From Toxorhynchites rutilus septentrionalis (Eukaryota; Arthropoda; Insecta; Diptera; Culicidae): a DNA stretch of 64,000 bases. The notes under the pieces are model-generated. The model had not been told where the DNA came from. It made no database searches and saw only the letters and a list, made by a program, of their open reading frames with translations. The position numbers were made by a program, and so were the translations under genes. How positions within the stretch are numbered: the first letter of the stretch is position 1; every line of letters starts with the position of its first letter. The stretch spans positions 276,498,166 to 276,562,165 of the forward strand of contig NC_073745.1 in NCBI RefSeq assembly GCF_029784135.1. The letters are read 5' to 3'. Below, piece after piece: positions 34,479 through 46,462 of this stretch.

Positions 34479-35805
34479 TTTTCTATCTCTTGAAACAACC
34501 AACATAGCACCTTTTTTCTAAGTTGCGTTAGGGTCACAATGAAAAAAACGGTTTTTAAACTCTAACTTTTATATTTCAAATTCTACATACAAACTGTCTT
34601 CGAAAGACTTTTAGAGCTAACTGATACAAACATTTTGAGATGCAGTACATGTCAATATCTCAACTTCACTCAATCTTATTGATATTTCTTCCCAAAAAAT
34701 ACTCTCTATTCAATTGCTTGTCATTCTTTCTGGGGCAAACATAAACAAAGTTTAATGGCGGCATTTGAAAGAACATAGTTCACGTTACATGATGTATGAT
34801 TTAGAAAACTGTGTTATTTTTCGTGACTGAGTAAATTAAAATTGAAAACATGAGTTTTTGGATAAAAAAAACCATCAATAACTTTCAGTAGGATTAAGAT
34901 ATTGACAAGCTCTGCATCGCAAAATGTTGGTCTCGATAAGCTCTAAAAGTCGTGTGAAAACACTTTTGATATAGAATTTGAAATATAAAAGTTAGAGCAA
35001 AAAAACCCGCATTTTCAAAGAAACAAACTTTTATCTACAAAGTTATTAAAAATAATTGGGGCTGCAACATTGTCAATCTATGTTTATCTCTATCTATAAA
35101 GATAAGAAAGTTTGATTTTTTATTTCTTCGACAGTTTTGGTCACCCTATTTTTGATAACATTAAAATGAGCGCTCTATCATATGTAACAACTACGTCGAA
35201 GACAGTTTTTGTCTAAAGAATAAATATCTGCCACAAAGTTGTTTGTTAACTAAATTGCATTAGGGTTACCATGAACAAAACGGGTTTTTACTCAAACTTT
35301 TATATTTCAAATTCTACATCAAAATTGTCTTCGTACGACTTTTAGTGCTTATCAACACCAATATTTTGCGATGCAGAATTTGTCAATATCTTAATCCTGC
35401 TCAAAGTTATTAATGGGGTTTCACCCCGAAAACTCATGATTTCAATTTTAATTTACCAAAATACAAAAAATTACATATCTTCGAAAATAACATGTTATAC
35501 AGAGTGAAATTTGTTCTTTCAAATTCCGTCAACAAACATTTTTTATGTTTGCCCCAGAAAGAATGGCAAGCAAGTGAAGAGAGTGTATTTTTTGGGAAGA
35601 AATATCAATAACTTTGAGTAAAGTTGAGATATAGACAAGATCTGCATCGAAAAATGTTTGTATCAGTAAGTTCTAAAACTCTTTCGAAGACAGTTTGTAT
35701 GTAGAATTTGAAATATAAAAGTTAGAGTATAAAAACCGTTTTTTCATGGTGACCCTAACGCAACTTAGAAAAAAGGCGCTATATTGGTCATTCCAAGAGA
35801 TTTGG
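34479..35805. mobile_element. Fold-back element with arms of about 560 bp
   Basis: The left arm (34479 to about 35040) is repeated inverted in the right arm (about 35240-35805). Examples are TCTAACTTTTATATTTCAAA (34560) against TTTGAAATATAAAAGTTAGA (35707), and the GCATCGCAAAATGTTGG stretch near 34915 against its complement near 35370. A spacer of about 200 bp containing GCGCTCTATCATATGTAACA separates the arms. Nothing in it is coding. A single strand could fold into a very long hairpin. Confidence 0.72.
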
Positions 35806-37655
35806 TGTTGGTCACCCTGTTTTTGATAACATAAAAATGAGCGCTCTATCATATGTAACAACTTTGTGGAAGACATTTTTTTTTCTAGAGAATAACCGTC
35901 GAGCTCTAAATGCTAATTTCCACTTAAATGCATCTCCTGGACTGTTGTGCATTATAGTATATCACAATAAGCAGTTATTTGAAAATTCAAACTTGAGTGT
36001 GATTATCTACTATAGAGATTCGCTCACTATATGTACTAAATAAATCATGCTCTTCCAATTCTTCCCCTAGAACAGCATCAATAGCTTTTCCAATTTCTAG
36101 TTCAAGTCATCATCGACATTCGTGCTGCACAGGAAGTGCACTTGAATTCGATATTTCCATCTGTATGCACAAGAACGACACATGCAATAAATGTCATTTG
36201 CGGGGCATATACGACCGACCTGTTATCAGGCCACAGTGCGTGAAGTACGGTCGTTATCGGTGCAGGCTGATCAAAATTTATAATACCAACCGGTGTTCAT
36301 TATGTGTTTAGTTTTCTACGGTTCCATACACGAATAATTACCCGGTTCGCTTAATGCAAGAGCTCACTCGGTGTAGGGTAGCGAGGCTGGTAGTGTCGCG
36401 TTTGGGGGGAGCCTCCTCATTTTGCATACCAGCTAGTCACAACTTCCACCTTCACGGTGACTACCGAAATGGGACGGGGTTTGGACCCGATCATTGGTTC
36501 GGGCTGAACCAAGTTGATGGTGGCAGAATTTTAATTCGATAGAAGAAAATCGCACTCAGTCTGTGCACGCATAAATATGCAAATCGACTGATCTCCTCGG
36601 GTGACCTCCACCAGCCCCCCTTAAATAATTAGCGCGCGCGGATGAAATCGGGAGTGCTAGTGAGGCTGCTACTGCTGTGGTAATGTTGAGGGTTTCATAC
36701 AACAAGAGCTGCCACCATGCAACGTGATACCTACCCACCGATTGACACGCCATGCAGGATCACGCCACCTTCACAGTTCGTAACCGTTGTTGTTGGATGC
36801 ATTCTCGTTGTTATTTCTAGATTTTGAATCCGGAAGTGCATTGGGTTAGGGTGAAATATGTTATTAGTTGTTATTGTTGCAGGGCTGGCTTCAAACAAGA
36901 TTTTTTTAGCATAAATATTTAGCATCAAATTTAATAACATTCAATAAATTATTTCTACACTATGAAATAGCGATATTGCTTTCTGAACCCACATTATAGA
37001 TACCACCCTACTATCGACCGTTGAACATAAGTAGAGCCATCTGCCGCTTGCAGGAAAATCCAATTCAGAGAGAGGTTCCAACGGGGATTTCCAATAGTCA
37101 CTTACTCCCATCCGAGACCAATGTCTCAGACTGGGGGCGACAGCGTCGGTGAACGGAAAACCCGATTCTCACCCATCCTCCCCGGTGTCCCACGTAAGGC
37201 ACATGACTGTCGATGCTAACCACGCGTGTGGGTTTGAGTTCCTTTGAGCTTACGGAGGCTCTGTGGGCAGCGATTACTCGGGTCGCTCTGGAGCGTTCGG
37301 GTCCTCCAGCGGACCAGCGCACGTAATTAGTGAATGTGCCCAACGGGAGGAAAACTGCGTGAAAATAACCGAATGCAAATGACATGTGGGCACGAAAGGC
37401 ACAATAGCTGCACGGTCGTAACCGTTTCCTTCTACGATGCGTTTTTGCGCTCTCCCGGAGGATGAAGGCTACGGCTTCGTCGGGATTTTTACCTGAGAGC
37501 TTACACCGAAAAAGACATTAAAACCAAGTGGTGCTTTGACCTAGGCCACGCACAAAACCGATAACGTGCTCTTACACTAGCACTCGGTCCGGTTCTTTCG
37601 GAATGCTTATCGCCAAATGAGGGAAGCCATTCGAGATTCTGAATTATCGGCAATA
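35806..37655. other. Repeat edge, then apparently unique DNA
   Basis: To about 35960 the sequence belongs to the repeat shared with 31427. From about 36060 to 37655 it is more GC-balanced and shows no similarity to other parts of the window. No exon, RNA or TE coding motif is recognised, although several unsupported open frames exist. Confidence 0.4.
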
Positions 37656-38674
37656 CACTGCGTTTCACAACTATAGAACCACTCATTTTTTCCTGAGTTT
37701 CCAGAGATATGTAAGAAGCCGGTTGAATCGAAGTATATAGCGTACGATATAACAACTATCTTCCTTTAAAAGACTGACCATTTGAACTTTATTGTTGTGT
37801 TCAGGCGCGAAACATTAAAAAAACAAAAATTCCAGTGTTTCATAACTATAGAACCAGATGGAAAAACTCTCACTCTTCTACAAAATTAACGTCAATTTCA
37901 CACGAATTACAATAAGTTTCTATTTCGTAGGTCATCTTTATTTCTCAATCAGTTCAAATAACCCATTCGGGGTGGTTTTGACCAAGCTGCGCCATGTTGT
38001 AATGTGTATCTCATTCTACGCAGAGGATACTGTTCGTTCGCGGTCTTCAAATCACTCATATTGCTTTTAATCTGCATCTAATATTCGTACGATGACTCCT
38101 CATACGTTCTTGATAGGGTTTTGATCTATTAAACAAGCTGACCATTCCAGAATCCGAAGCCCCTATTCAATAAACCATGCCTTGACTTTCCGGATTTTAT
38201 GAATTGATGCTAAATTACCCAATTATCACGGTATTTCTGATGCAAAAACAGAAGTAAATGATTCTGAAGTAATTCATTGCACTTCTAACTGTACATTGGT
38301 GTTGATGAAACGCTATCTGAACCAGGCCGTTTTGAAAATATTTTCCTCAAACCTTCAAACCGCCGTCTGCAATTTGAACTGATTGAGAAATAAAGATGAC
38401 CTACGAAATAGAAACTTATTGTAATTCGTGTGAAATTGACGTTAATTTTGTAAAAGAGTAAGAGTTTTTACATCTGGTTCTATAGTTATGAAACACTGGA
38501 GTTTTTGTTTTTTAATGTTTCGCGCCTGAGCACAACAATAAAGTTCAAATGGTCAGTCTTTTAAATGAATATAGTTGTTATATCGTACACTATATACTTC
38601 GATTCAACCGGCTTCTCACATATCTCTGGAAACTCAGGAAAAAGTGAATGGTTCTATAGTTGTGAAACGCAGTG
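37656..38674 (-). mobile_element. Tc1-like element with about 310-bp terminal inverted repeats
   Basis: The ends CACTGCGTTTCACAACTATA (from 37656) and its complement (to 38674) are flanked by TA (37654-37655 and 38675-38676). The inverted repeats continue with few mismatches to about 37965 on the left and 38375 on the right. The 410-bp middle holds a decayed transposase C terminus. Total length is 1,019 bp. Confidence 0.85.
37965..38375 (-). pseudogene. Tc1-like transposase C-terminal remnant
   Basis: Reading the minus strand with frame changes gives LEWSACL, DQNPIKNVWGVIVRILDAD and then WRSLVKTTPNGLFELIEK. In Tc1 transposases this is the segment around the final catalytic acidic residue (SPDLNPIENVWG) and the last helix (LV-SMPNR--ELI). 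The catalytic glutamate of PIEN is lysine here (NPIKN), and stops interrupt the frame. The N-terminal half is missing. The assignment depends on aligned motifs rather than one open frame. Confidence 0.6.
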
Positions 38675-39089
38675 TAGTAACCGTGCGAGGTATCGCACTT
38701 AACGCCTGGGTGGTAAATATTTACCCGAAATAAACTAGTGATTTACGAAGCAGCAGAAACAACACAGTTTCGCCAGTTGTGCTGGCTTGCGGAAATGTTT
38801 ACAAGATCGCTTGTGCACACTTATCGAAAACGTCAAATACAAGCTGGATATGCGAATATGTCGGCCGTGCGCGTGACTGTTATCCCATAGTAAATATTTA
38901 GCTCTTTCATTCCGATCGACTGTAACTTTTACTGCCGCATTTTGAGATGCTAATGTCTCTAGAAACATTCTGACGGGCCAATAAATTATTAAGTTTATTA
39001 AGTTGTGTATATTTTCCGGTGCAGATGTCTTATCCAGCTTTAACGAATGATCTACGAATAAGTTTTGTAAGGTTAGATAACCTATGCAT

Positions 39090-39540
39090 TAACAAAATGG
39101 ACTAATTTCTGTGACTATGCAAAAAAAAAACAAAATGTTTCTCAACTTCAACGTTTATCAAGTCTCCTACAAAAAAAAAATTAGATGATATGCACCAGCC
39201 ATGTCAAAAACAATCGCACCTTGGAACGGGAGGTTAGAGCAACCCATCATACGACGACCAAAATAGACATATTCATGCGAAGGCGTCAGTCGAGGCCGGT
39301 CGTCTCTGCGCAGTAGACAACCACCTCGAAAGTGTTGGTGAAAAATATCTTTCTGGTGAGGCGCGACGTCGTGATCATAATAGGTGACTAGACCTTCTTC
39401 CCTCTGGACAGCAACGACAGGCAGGGGACCGATAACTTCACATCACCCACCAAGTAGATGAACGATGACGTCAAATATACTTTCCAGACCAAGTTTCCGA
39501 AGAAGGTCCTTCTGGGGCTGATGAAGAGTTATTATCTTGG
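39090..39540 (+). pseudogene. DD37E-type transposon remnant
   Basis: The block starts with AAAATGGACTAATTTC, a terminal motif shared with the copies at 60150 and 44105. Discontinuous frames read MRRRQSRPVVSAQ, FPLDSNDRQGTDNFTSP and FQTKFPKKVLLGLMK. These match the 60-kb copy (MRKRQTRPAVSEQ-like; LEFNEWPGTGYFTFP) and the 45.9-kb copy (TLDSNDWQGTSYFTSP, TKFPKKVLLWL). These are the segments around and after the first catalytic residue. Second and third catalytic motifs are absent. Confidence 0.6.
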
Positions 39541-39954
39541 TTATTAACTTTTTTTATGCGGTCCCTATCTACCGCACAAAAAAACTTTTTTTCAAATTGT
39601 TTTTTAAGCTACTGGTGTTGCATGATTTTTATGCGATTTTTTGTGCGGTCCCTATCTCAATCTCGTTGTCTGTAATAGGATTGAGAATAATTAAACACAC
39701 CCTGTACGCCGTTGTTCGTATAGTTTTAGTAAATGATGAAAATATAGAAATGTATCAGATGTCGAATTTTAATTCCGTTGCCATCGAACATGCCGCTACA
39801 TCAGAAAAGATGCTTTTTCTTGTATTGATGCGTCGAATGCACAAAAAGCACCTTTTTGAGAGTGCACGAAGATTTCGGGCACTGGTCATGGATGTATGGA
39901 AAACATTCATCATCGAATATAAAGAACCGACTATGTACATTTTGTCTTTTGGTC

Positions 39955-40274
39955 CAAAAAATGACCTATGCAAAATTTCAGCTCAATCGAACATGGTTTA
40001 GGGGTGCCTCAAAGCGCTTAAAGTTTTCATTTCTTGACTCTCGAAAATCTCCCAAAGGAGGGGGGTGGGGGGACGGTGTCCGGTCTACATGAAATTAGGG
40101 AAATCGATTTTTTTCCCAATGCCGAATGACTGAAAAATGCATGAAACATCGATATCTGGTGTTATCTGGGAAAAAAAAATTACCGAAAAACGACATCAAA
40201 GCTTTGTGTACTTTGAGGCACCCCTAAATCATGCCTGACTGAGATAAAATTTTGTATAGGTCATTTTTTGAGCC
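39955..40274. mobile_element. MITE-like element, about 60-bp inverted arms
   Basis: AAAAAATGACCTATGCAAAA (39955 on) and GGGGTGCCTCAAAG (to about 40014) are repeated inverted at about 40211-40274. The 320-bp unit is non-coding and contains a G-rich run at about 40056-40076. The phrase ATGCAAAATTTCAGCTCAAT is shared with the larger element at 56170. Confidence 0.6.
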
Positions 40275-40484
40275 AAAAAAAGACGGGTGGGTAATGTCAG
40301 GGACATAACCGGAGCGACGTAGGACTACATCAAGGGGTGTCCATTATTCGAATATCATGGAGCACAGATCCCAGAATGACCAACTTTTCATGTACAAAAT
40401 TACAGAAAAAAATCAAAGGATAAAATAAAACCTCAGCACTCAGCAAACACTCAAACGTTTGGATTCAAATACCAATAAATATAG

Positions 40485-41855
40485 GAGGTTGTGTTCAAGA
40501 CACGACCGCATTGTTGACGTAGAACTACGCTGTAGTTTATTTCAAGTCGCTTGTTTATAACTGTGGATATTCTTTTATAATGCTACGAAAATTTTGAAAT
40601 AACCATTCTACCAGTTTGGTTGCCCTGAAATGTTTCTTTTATTGTAGAATCATTTGACGATAATTGTTTGTTGATTCATTCTTGTGCTCGCAGAACAATA
40701 CATGCTCGAGATAAGCGCGGCTGTCATGCTTAGTGGAGAAAGTTTTGCTACTGGCAAGGGAAACCAAATCACATACAACATTTCAGAACGACATTTACTT
40801 TCTTGATGACTAAATAAACGAAATAAACTTTATCTGTTAATCTCGACAACCTCGAAAAGAGTAGCACTGCTTCATTATGATCAAGATTAGCGCAAATGCA
40901 ATCCTAGTTGAAACTAGCACGCGAGCACAGAAACCCTTTCTGTTAGTATTGCCAGTCTAGATTAGCTTAGCTGTCATCCTTTTGTGGAGAGAGTTTTCCT
41001 ACCGTCATGCGAAACCAAATTACTGACAAAATTCCATAACATTTATTTTCTTGGTGAGCCGACGAGTAACTCAGAACCTTAATACAATGAAGTCAGTTTG
41101 ATGTAATGATTGCAATGCCAAAGACAACAGCGAGTGAGTAATTTGGTCGCGTCCACAACTCAATCCGAAACGAAGACATTTGATGACACGAAATGATGAA
41201 GAACAAGCGATATTCATTGCTTTGAATACAGAACGAAACTGAAAGTTTGCCTTCCTTCCTTGCTTGATACATTAAACTTCTTCAGATCATTCGTCTGTAA
41301 TCTTCAAAAAGGCGCTTGGAAAACTTTACTTTATCCATAATATTACTACTCCACTCCCATTGTCTTGAGGAAGGCATTCGATCCCTCGTCGTCCAGCTCG
41401 CCCAGCAACGTTGTTCAGTCGTTTTCCTCACGAAGAATGAAAGTTTGCACCAGCGAGATCCACTCACTTAATAGTCTAGGTAATTATTCCCCTTCGTTCT
41501 TCTTCTTTTTCTTTGTTCACGGAGACTTTCACATCAGACGATTTCCCCTTCGTTGCTCTTCGATAAGTTGCTCGTTATTGACAGCTTTGTTCGGGAAAGC
41601 ACACAAATGGACAGAACAAATGTATGAGGAAATGGGAATGCTTCCAATTTTCATTAATTTAAACCATATACAGACTATGGGATTATAATGTATAGCATAT
41701 CAAACAAATCTTAGCGAATCTCCGATTCGTTTGGTATGTAAATCGCCAAAATCCGTTCGCAGCAAAAATAGTTATTGACGTTAACTTTATTTCATAAAAA
41801 CGTGACCTGTATTCTGATTTGGCAACCTTAATGAAAGACGTATTTCTACGTCGAA
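40485..41855 (+). mobile_element. Family X element, copy 3 (complete termini)
   Basis: The left end is AGGAGGTTGTGTTCAAGACA, then CGACCGCATTGTTGACGTAGAACTACGC split over 40502-40530. The right end is GACGTATTTCTACGTC at 41838-41853. The left flank equals the inverted right flank of copy 2. An internal segment is duplicated (CTGTCATGCTTAGTGGAGA at 40730, CTGTCATCCTTTTGTGGAGA at 40970). No coding region is evident. It is about 1.37 kb. Confidence 0.65.
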
Positions 41856-43873
41856 AATCAAAATTTGTCTTGCAAATGTCGTGTGGTGCAAATGCTGTAG
41901 GGGTTATTGTTCACCCGGCAACGAACACACACTTGATGGCAAGCATATCGTAATAGGCATTTACCGTCTGGTATTGTGATATAATTGGGCTTTCATTTGA
42001 TACCCATATTGATGAGGTTTGGAGAAAATATGTAATCCGCCATTTTGTAGCGGTCACCATCTTGGATTTTCAAGATCATGAAATATGCAGTTTTATAATA
42101 ACTGCAGAGATAAAGGTGTGTTCCAAATTTCAGATCAACCGGTCAACAGGAAAGGGGTAAATTTCAATTAATGTGGTACAGCGCCATAGGCAAACATGTT
42201 ACATACAAACATACAAATATATCACAGCTAAATAAAACCGTTTAAAAACTCCAGCATTCAATCAAATCGAGCGCGATTAGCCATTCATTCACCCGGCGCG
42301 GGGTTTCCACCGCTTTTAACACACTTCGATAAGCTTTCCTGCTCCACATCTCATTGAAACTCCTGTCTCTCACTCTTGCGGTATCGCACCGCATACATCC
42401 CCGGCAAATGCAGCGATTTCTCTTATGCTGAAAATCAATTTCAAGATAGCGTCTTTCCTGCTTGGCGTCCGATGATAGAATGTGGCCTAGCCGCATTATC
42501 GCTCACTTTATATAGCCATATAGTTTACGTTGTAGCGACCGCCTATATTTACTTATGAACTTTTTTTGTGTCTCCCTCCTTCACCTTGTTCATACGTTTC
42601 GCCCGTCTCCGTGGTTGATTGTAACCAATAGCTGCTTACTGCGGGAGCGCAGACAAAATGTATGGGAAAGTAGAGAAAACTTTCTTCCAATTTTTCATCA
42701 ATTTGAACTTTATATGAGCTGAAAAACCGTAATGTGTATCATATAAACAATTGCTGAGGATATTTTCTATCAATGTGTGTATTTGGAACCAGAATACATT
42801 CATTAATTGAGGAAGTATTAGCGTTCAAAAACTGAACATTTTTTTACACCGAAATGTTGAAATGGGCCTCTATATTGAAAGGTTAGATGTAGTCCTACGT
42901 CAAAAACAAAATGTACATGGTCGGTTCTTTAAGTTCGATGAAATTTTTTTCCATGCATCCATGACCAGGGCCCGAAATCTTCGAAGATGAAAAATGAATA
43001 TCGACTCTCCTCTCAGTCGCCTCGCTTTGACTAACGCTACTTCGGCATTCGCCGTCAACAGTAAGTGAATTGACTAGAAAAGTTGATGGGTCTGGACCTA
43101 GGGGCATGGACGGGATCTTGACATAGGACTGTGATTGTGTGTAGTAATTGCACATTTTAAGCCCTGAAAATTATGCGTGAGAATACCATTTCGAACTTCT
43201 AAATATAACAACATGCTCGATATAGTGACATCCTGGACCAGAATTACATAAACTGTTAGTAGCAAGACCTACACGATAAAACGCGAATTGAGCACGAATT
43301 GATTGGACAACAACCTGAACTTCAATCTAATAAAATCTCTCAACGTTTTACCTTTTGGTACAGGCTCTCGTCAAATCTTAGGGGAGAATAGAATGAAACC
43401 ACCCAATATCATCTTCAAGATCATTCCTAGATCATCCCACCATTAATTCTGCCAACTGATAAATGCCTATTATCGGCAAATCGAGTATAATTCATAATAC
43501 GCATCTAATCACATTGTGACCTAACGCCAAATTGTAGGCAAAAAGATTGCTAGTTGCGTTGTGGGGAAAACCGAGTGGCAAGTAAAATCCAAATAATATA
43601 TACATTTTAATCGTCAAATAGTTAACTTTATTACTATATTCGCTGCCCATGTCTTAAGTATCTTAAGAACTCGAGCATCTATACTTGCACTTCAACATTC
43701 AATTTGACGGGGAAGAATGTCATTTCCAATTGTATACGAAAGGAAATTTATTTATTGTTTGCTGACTATCCTCAGTTAAATATTACTATGTCGGGTTCAG
43801 TCGATGACCACCCTAGTATACACGGAAGAGAACTTTTTTACTGAGAGTAGAACCTAGTTTTTTCTATGATATG
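41856..43873. other. Unrecognised, repeat-like DNA
   Basis: No supported coding region is present. Single family X-like termini occur at 40314-40332 (just outside) and 42886-42903. The piece at 42905-42985 matches 39863-39950 inverted, including AATGTACATGGTCGGTTCTT. The rest is AT-rich. Confidence 0.4.
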
Positions 43874-43875
43874 TA

Positions 43876-44093
43876 AGGTTGGGGAAAAAGTAATCCATCA
43901 TTTTCTCGGTGACTGGCTTTAGTGATCAATATTTCGCGTAATATCGATCATATAATTCCAAGTTTAGGCTCGTTGTAAAGGTGGCATTTACAACAAAAAA
44001 AAAGTTTTGCTGTTTTTTGTTTGTTTCATTCATTTGTTCACAATGGAGGTCAACAAAGAGAAAATTCGGTACATTTTACCATTTTTCTTTTAA
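43876..44093 (+). mobile_element. mariner 5' terminal fragment
   Basis: The terminus AAGGTTGGGGAAAAAGTAAT follows TA at 43874-43875. A 5' UTR leads to ATG at 44043, which encodes MEVNKEKIRYILPFFF before TAA at 44091. This is the start of a mariner transposase of the same broad group as the 18-kb copy. The element ends about there, against the terminal motif of the DD37E-type transposon. Confidence 0.75.
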
Positions 44094-44219
44094 CGTTTGG
44101 ATTGCAAAATGGACTTTTTTTTCGGATGGTGATAAACACTGAAACTAAGACAGATAGTTGATTTTGATAAATTTCCCATGTAAGGTAATTATATTCGCTT
44201 ACTTGCAAAAAAAAATCTA

Positions 44220-44472
44220 CGGCCGTTAACCGGAAAATTCGCTATGGCGGACGAAAACATACGTGTAGGCATGTTTTTGAGTTCTTTCTTCGTTTTTTTT
44301 ATCAATTCCTACTCAGTTATCGCGAAAAGTAGTTGGAATAGATCTTACGCTTCAGGTTTGTCTAGAAATTCTCGATGGGACGCAGCTGGGGGACACTGGG
44401 CGGGTTCGCCGACTTGGGTACCACATCGATATTCAGCCGCTTTATCTCCTCTAACGATCGCTTCGAGTAGTG
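44220..44472 (-). pseudogene. DD37E-type transposase, C-terminal part
   Basis: On the minus strand the frame reads HYSKRSLEEIKRLNIDVV, then PKSANPPSVPQLRPIENF and a TAG in place of the expected tryptophan. Further on, after a frame change, come ELIKKTKKELKNMPT and a decayed tail. RPIEN carries the final catalytic glutamate. The HYSKRSLE codons lie within the duplicated 24 bp (44449-44472), so the same eight codons occur at the end of the N-terminal part at 45870. Confidence 0.8.
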
Positions 44473-45869
44473 AGAGTGCCTCGAACAGTCGTCGCGTGCA
44501 GACGTGTTTTAGGTTGGTTCGTTCATTTTATATGTTGTGTATTTGATTTCAATTGCATTTTGGCGCTATTGCGGCAATGGAGTTTTGTGTTGAAAAAATT
44601 ACGAATAGTTGGTGTTGTGAAAATGAAAAATCAAACAAAGTGAAATCCAGAAAAGCTTCGACAAAATTGGATTGTTTTTGCATTGAAGCCATACTTTGTT
44701 TCAAACGAGTTTGCTCACGTGTAATGCCAGTGTGTTGGTGAGAACTTTCCGTTTGACTTGCATTCGGTTTGAGTTTCGTGCCTCTCCGTCTTCGTGTTTT
44801 TATGGAAGCCCTGTTACAGTGGTGTAATATGTTCAGATGGGATTCTTTCCGATGCCGCGTATTGTATATTTAAGAATTAGAAAGCTCACGACCCGATGAA
44901 TTACGAAATATATTCAAATAGTTTGTTTAATAGCAGAGATATTTCTCAGTTATTTTCTAAAGACTCATTTGTACGTTCTCGGTTGCTCGGTGCGAGTTGA
45001 ACATCAAACAAGCCGAGGAATGACGAGCGTACCCATACCGCGGGGTTTGACATCTGATGTGCTACTCGCTACCGAACTTCAAAGGTTTTTTTTTAAACTG
45101 ATGAGTAGCCCCATACATACAAATCAATTGTCGAATTTCGTGGTGTGAATGCGTTCATCATTCTTCGATTCGATTTAACTCGCAGTCAATGACTGACGGC
45201 ATATTGGTGGGCCTTGGAGGTACCCTATGAATACCCTCTGTAGAACATATAAATTTCTCTTGGTTATCTTCTCAGGTTTTTCGAAGATAACGCGGAGAGT
45301 TGTTACGATGAAAGGTACGTGTGATAAATAAAAAATATATAGATTTATCTCGATTACCTTCTGAGGTTTCCCAAAGATTAGTCTCTGTTGTCACGAATGG
45401 ATGAAAAGTACATGCGATAAATAATAGTATCCAATTAACTCTTAAGGTTTTCCTTCTGAGGATACCTAAAGATAATTTCTGGCGCGTGTCGTAACACGAG
45501 ATTCTAGGGTCGATAATTTGCGTTTACATAATCACATCACTTACCTCAGTGAATCCTGATTATAACCTATTCCCACTAACAACTATCCCTTCCATGATAT
45601 TCGCTAGGGAACCACGCTATAGAGGCGACCCTTCTGGCCTTCGGGCGGTGAATATCATACTAACATTCCTTCCCTTCCCCTGGTGACTGTAAGGACGTGG
45701 CCGGCGTCGTTATTGACCATTTAAAGCTCGAATCGCCGAAAATTGCACAACGAGAATGATTTGCTAGTCCCAAGCGTCATTCTGTGTGTTCTTTGTGCAA
45801 TTTGTTTGGTTCAGGTCAATCACGGAGAGCAACTACGAATTGTACAGTCTACCCAAGCTCAAGCTCAAG
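44473..45869 (+). mobile_element. Insertion with 24-bp TSD, non-LTR-like
   Basis: The direct repeat CTCTAACGATCGCTTCGAGT (24 bp in all) flanks the insertion at 44449-44472 and 45870-45893. The 1,397-bp insert starts AGAGTGCCTCGAACAGTCG and ends in a short repeat (CAAGCTCAAGCTCAAG), which suggests a non-LTR retrotransposon in plus orientation. No endonuclease or RT coding is present, so it would be non-autonomous or internally deleted. About three imperfect repeats of 90-100 bp (GATAAATAA...CCTTCTGAGG) occupy 45250-45490. The family is unknown to me. Confidence 0.7.
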
Positions 45870-46455
45870 CTCTAACGATCGCTTCGAGTAGTGTGCCGAT
45901 CCGGCCAGAACATCGCGTCTTCACCCTTATGGTATTTATTGATGAACGACACAACTTCCGGCAGGCACTTCGTATCATAAATTTCCCTGTTCACTGTCAG
46001 TGCGGAGTTAAAGAAGAGCGGCTGTGACATCCCCTTCTCGCTGATTGTCAGCCACAGCAGCACCTTCTTGGGGAATTTGGTGTGTGAAATTAACTTCGTA
46101 TCGGAGCTCACTTCCTTCGTGGGGGAAGTAAAATACGAAGTACCCTGCCAGTCGTTGCTATCCAGGGTGAAATAGGTCTCGTCGTTCATCACCACCGCCT
46201 CTTTGCGATTCGCCGGGAAAATCGACTTGACGTCATTGTCTGCAGCTCCGATACCAGTGGACGAGATTTCCGCTTCCTGACATGCAGGGTCGTCGGCCGT
46301 CCGGAATCGGGCTTTTCTTCGATGCTCTGATTGTTGTCCAATAGTACCAAGATGTTTTAAATGCCGGAACGGGCGTATCCGACGTCCACAAAGTGCCGCA
46401 CTATGTCCGTTTTCGACGTGGCGGGGTACCGTTCTTTGAACGCGCACAACTACAT
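45870..46455 (-). pseudogene. DD37E-type transposase, N-terminal and central part
   Basis: The best segment reads VVMNDETYFTLDSNDWQG, TKFPKKVLLWLTISEKGMSQ, LTVNREIYDTKCLPEVVSFI and GEDAMFWPD. The first catalytic residue is the D of MNDETY and the second the D of FWPD. Right after it a few bases are missing, so HYSKRS is read in another frame. The upstream part (to about 46455) is frameshifted helix-turn-helix sequence. With the right-hand part the second D to E spacing is consistent with DD37E if the small gap is allowed for. Confidence 0.8.
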
Positions 46456-46462
46456 CTTTCAT

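Larger units (their letters stand above)
44105..46462 (-). mobile_element. DD37E-type transposon split by a 1.4-kb insertion
   Basis: The left end carries AAAATGGACTTTTTTTTCGG (about 44108), which is the same terminal motif as at 39090 and 60150. Coding runs on the minus strand from about 46450 to 45870 and continues at 44472-44220. The insertion 44473-45869 separates the two parts and a 24-bp TSD flanks it. Without the insertion and one TSD copy, about 0.94 kb remains. The 5' end is lost at the junction with family X sequence near 46462. Confidence 0.8.
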
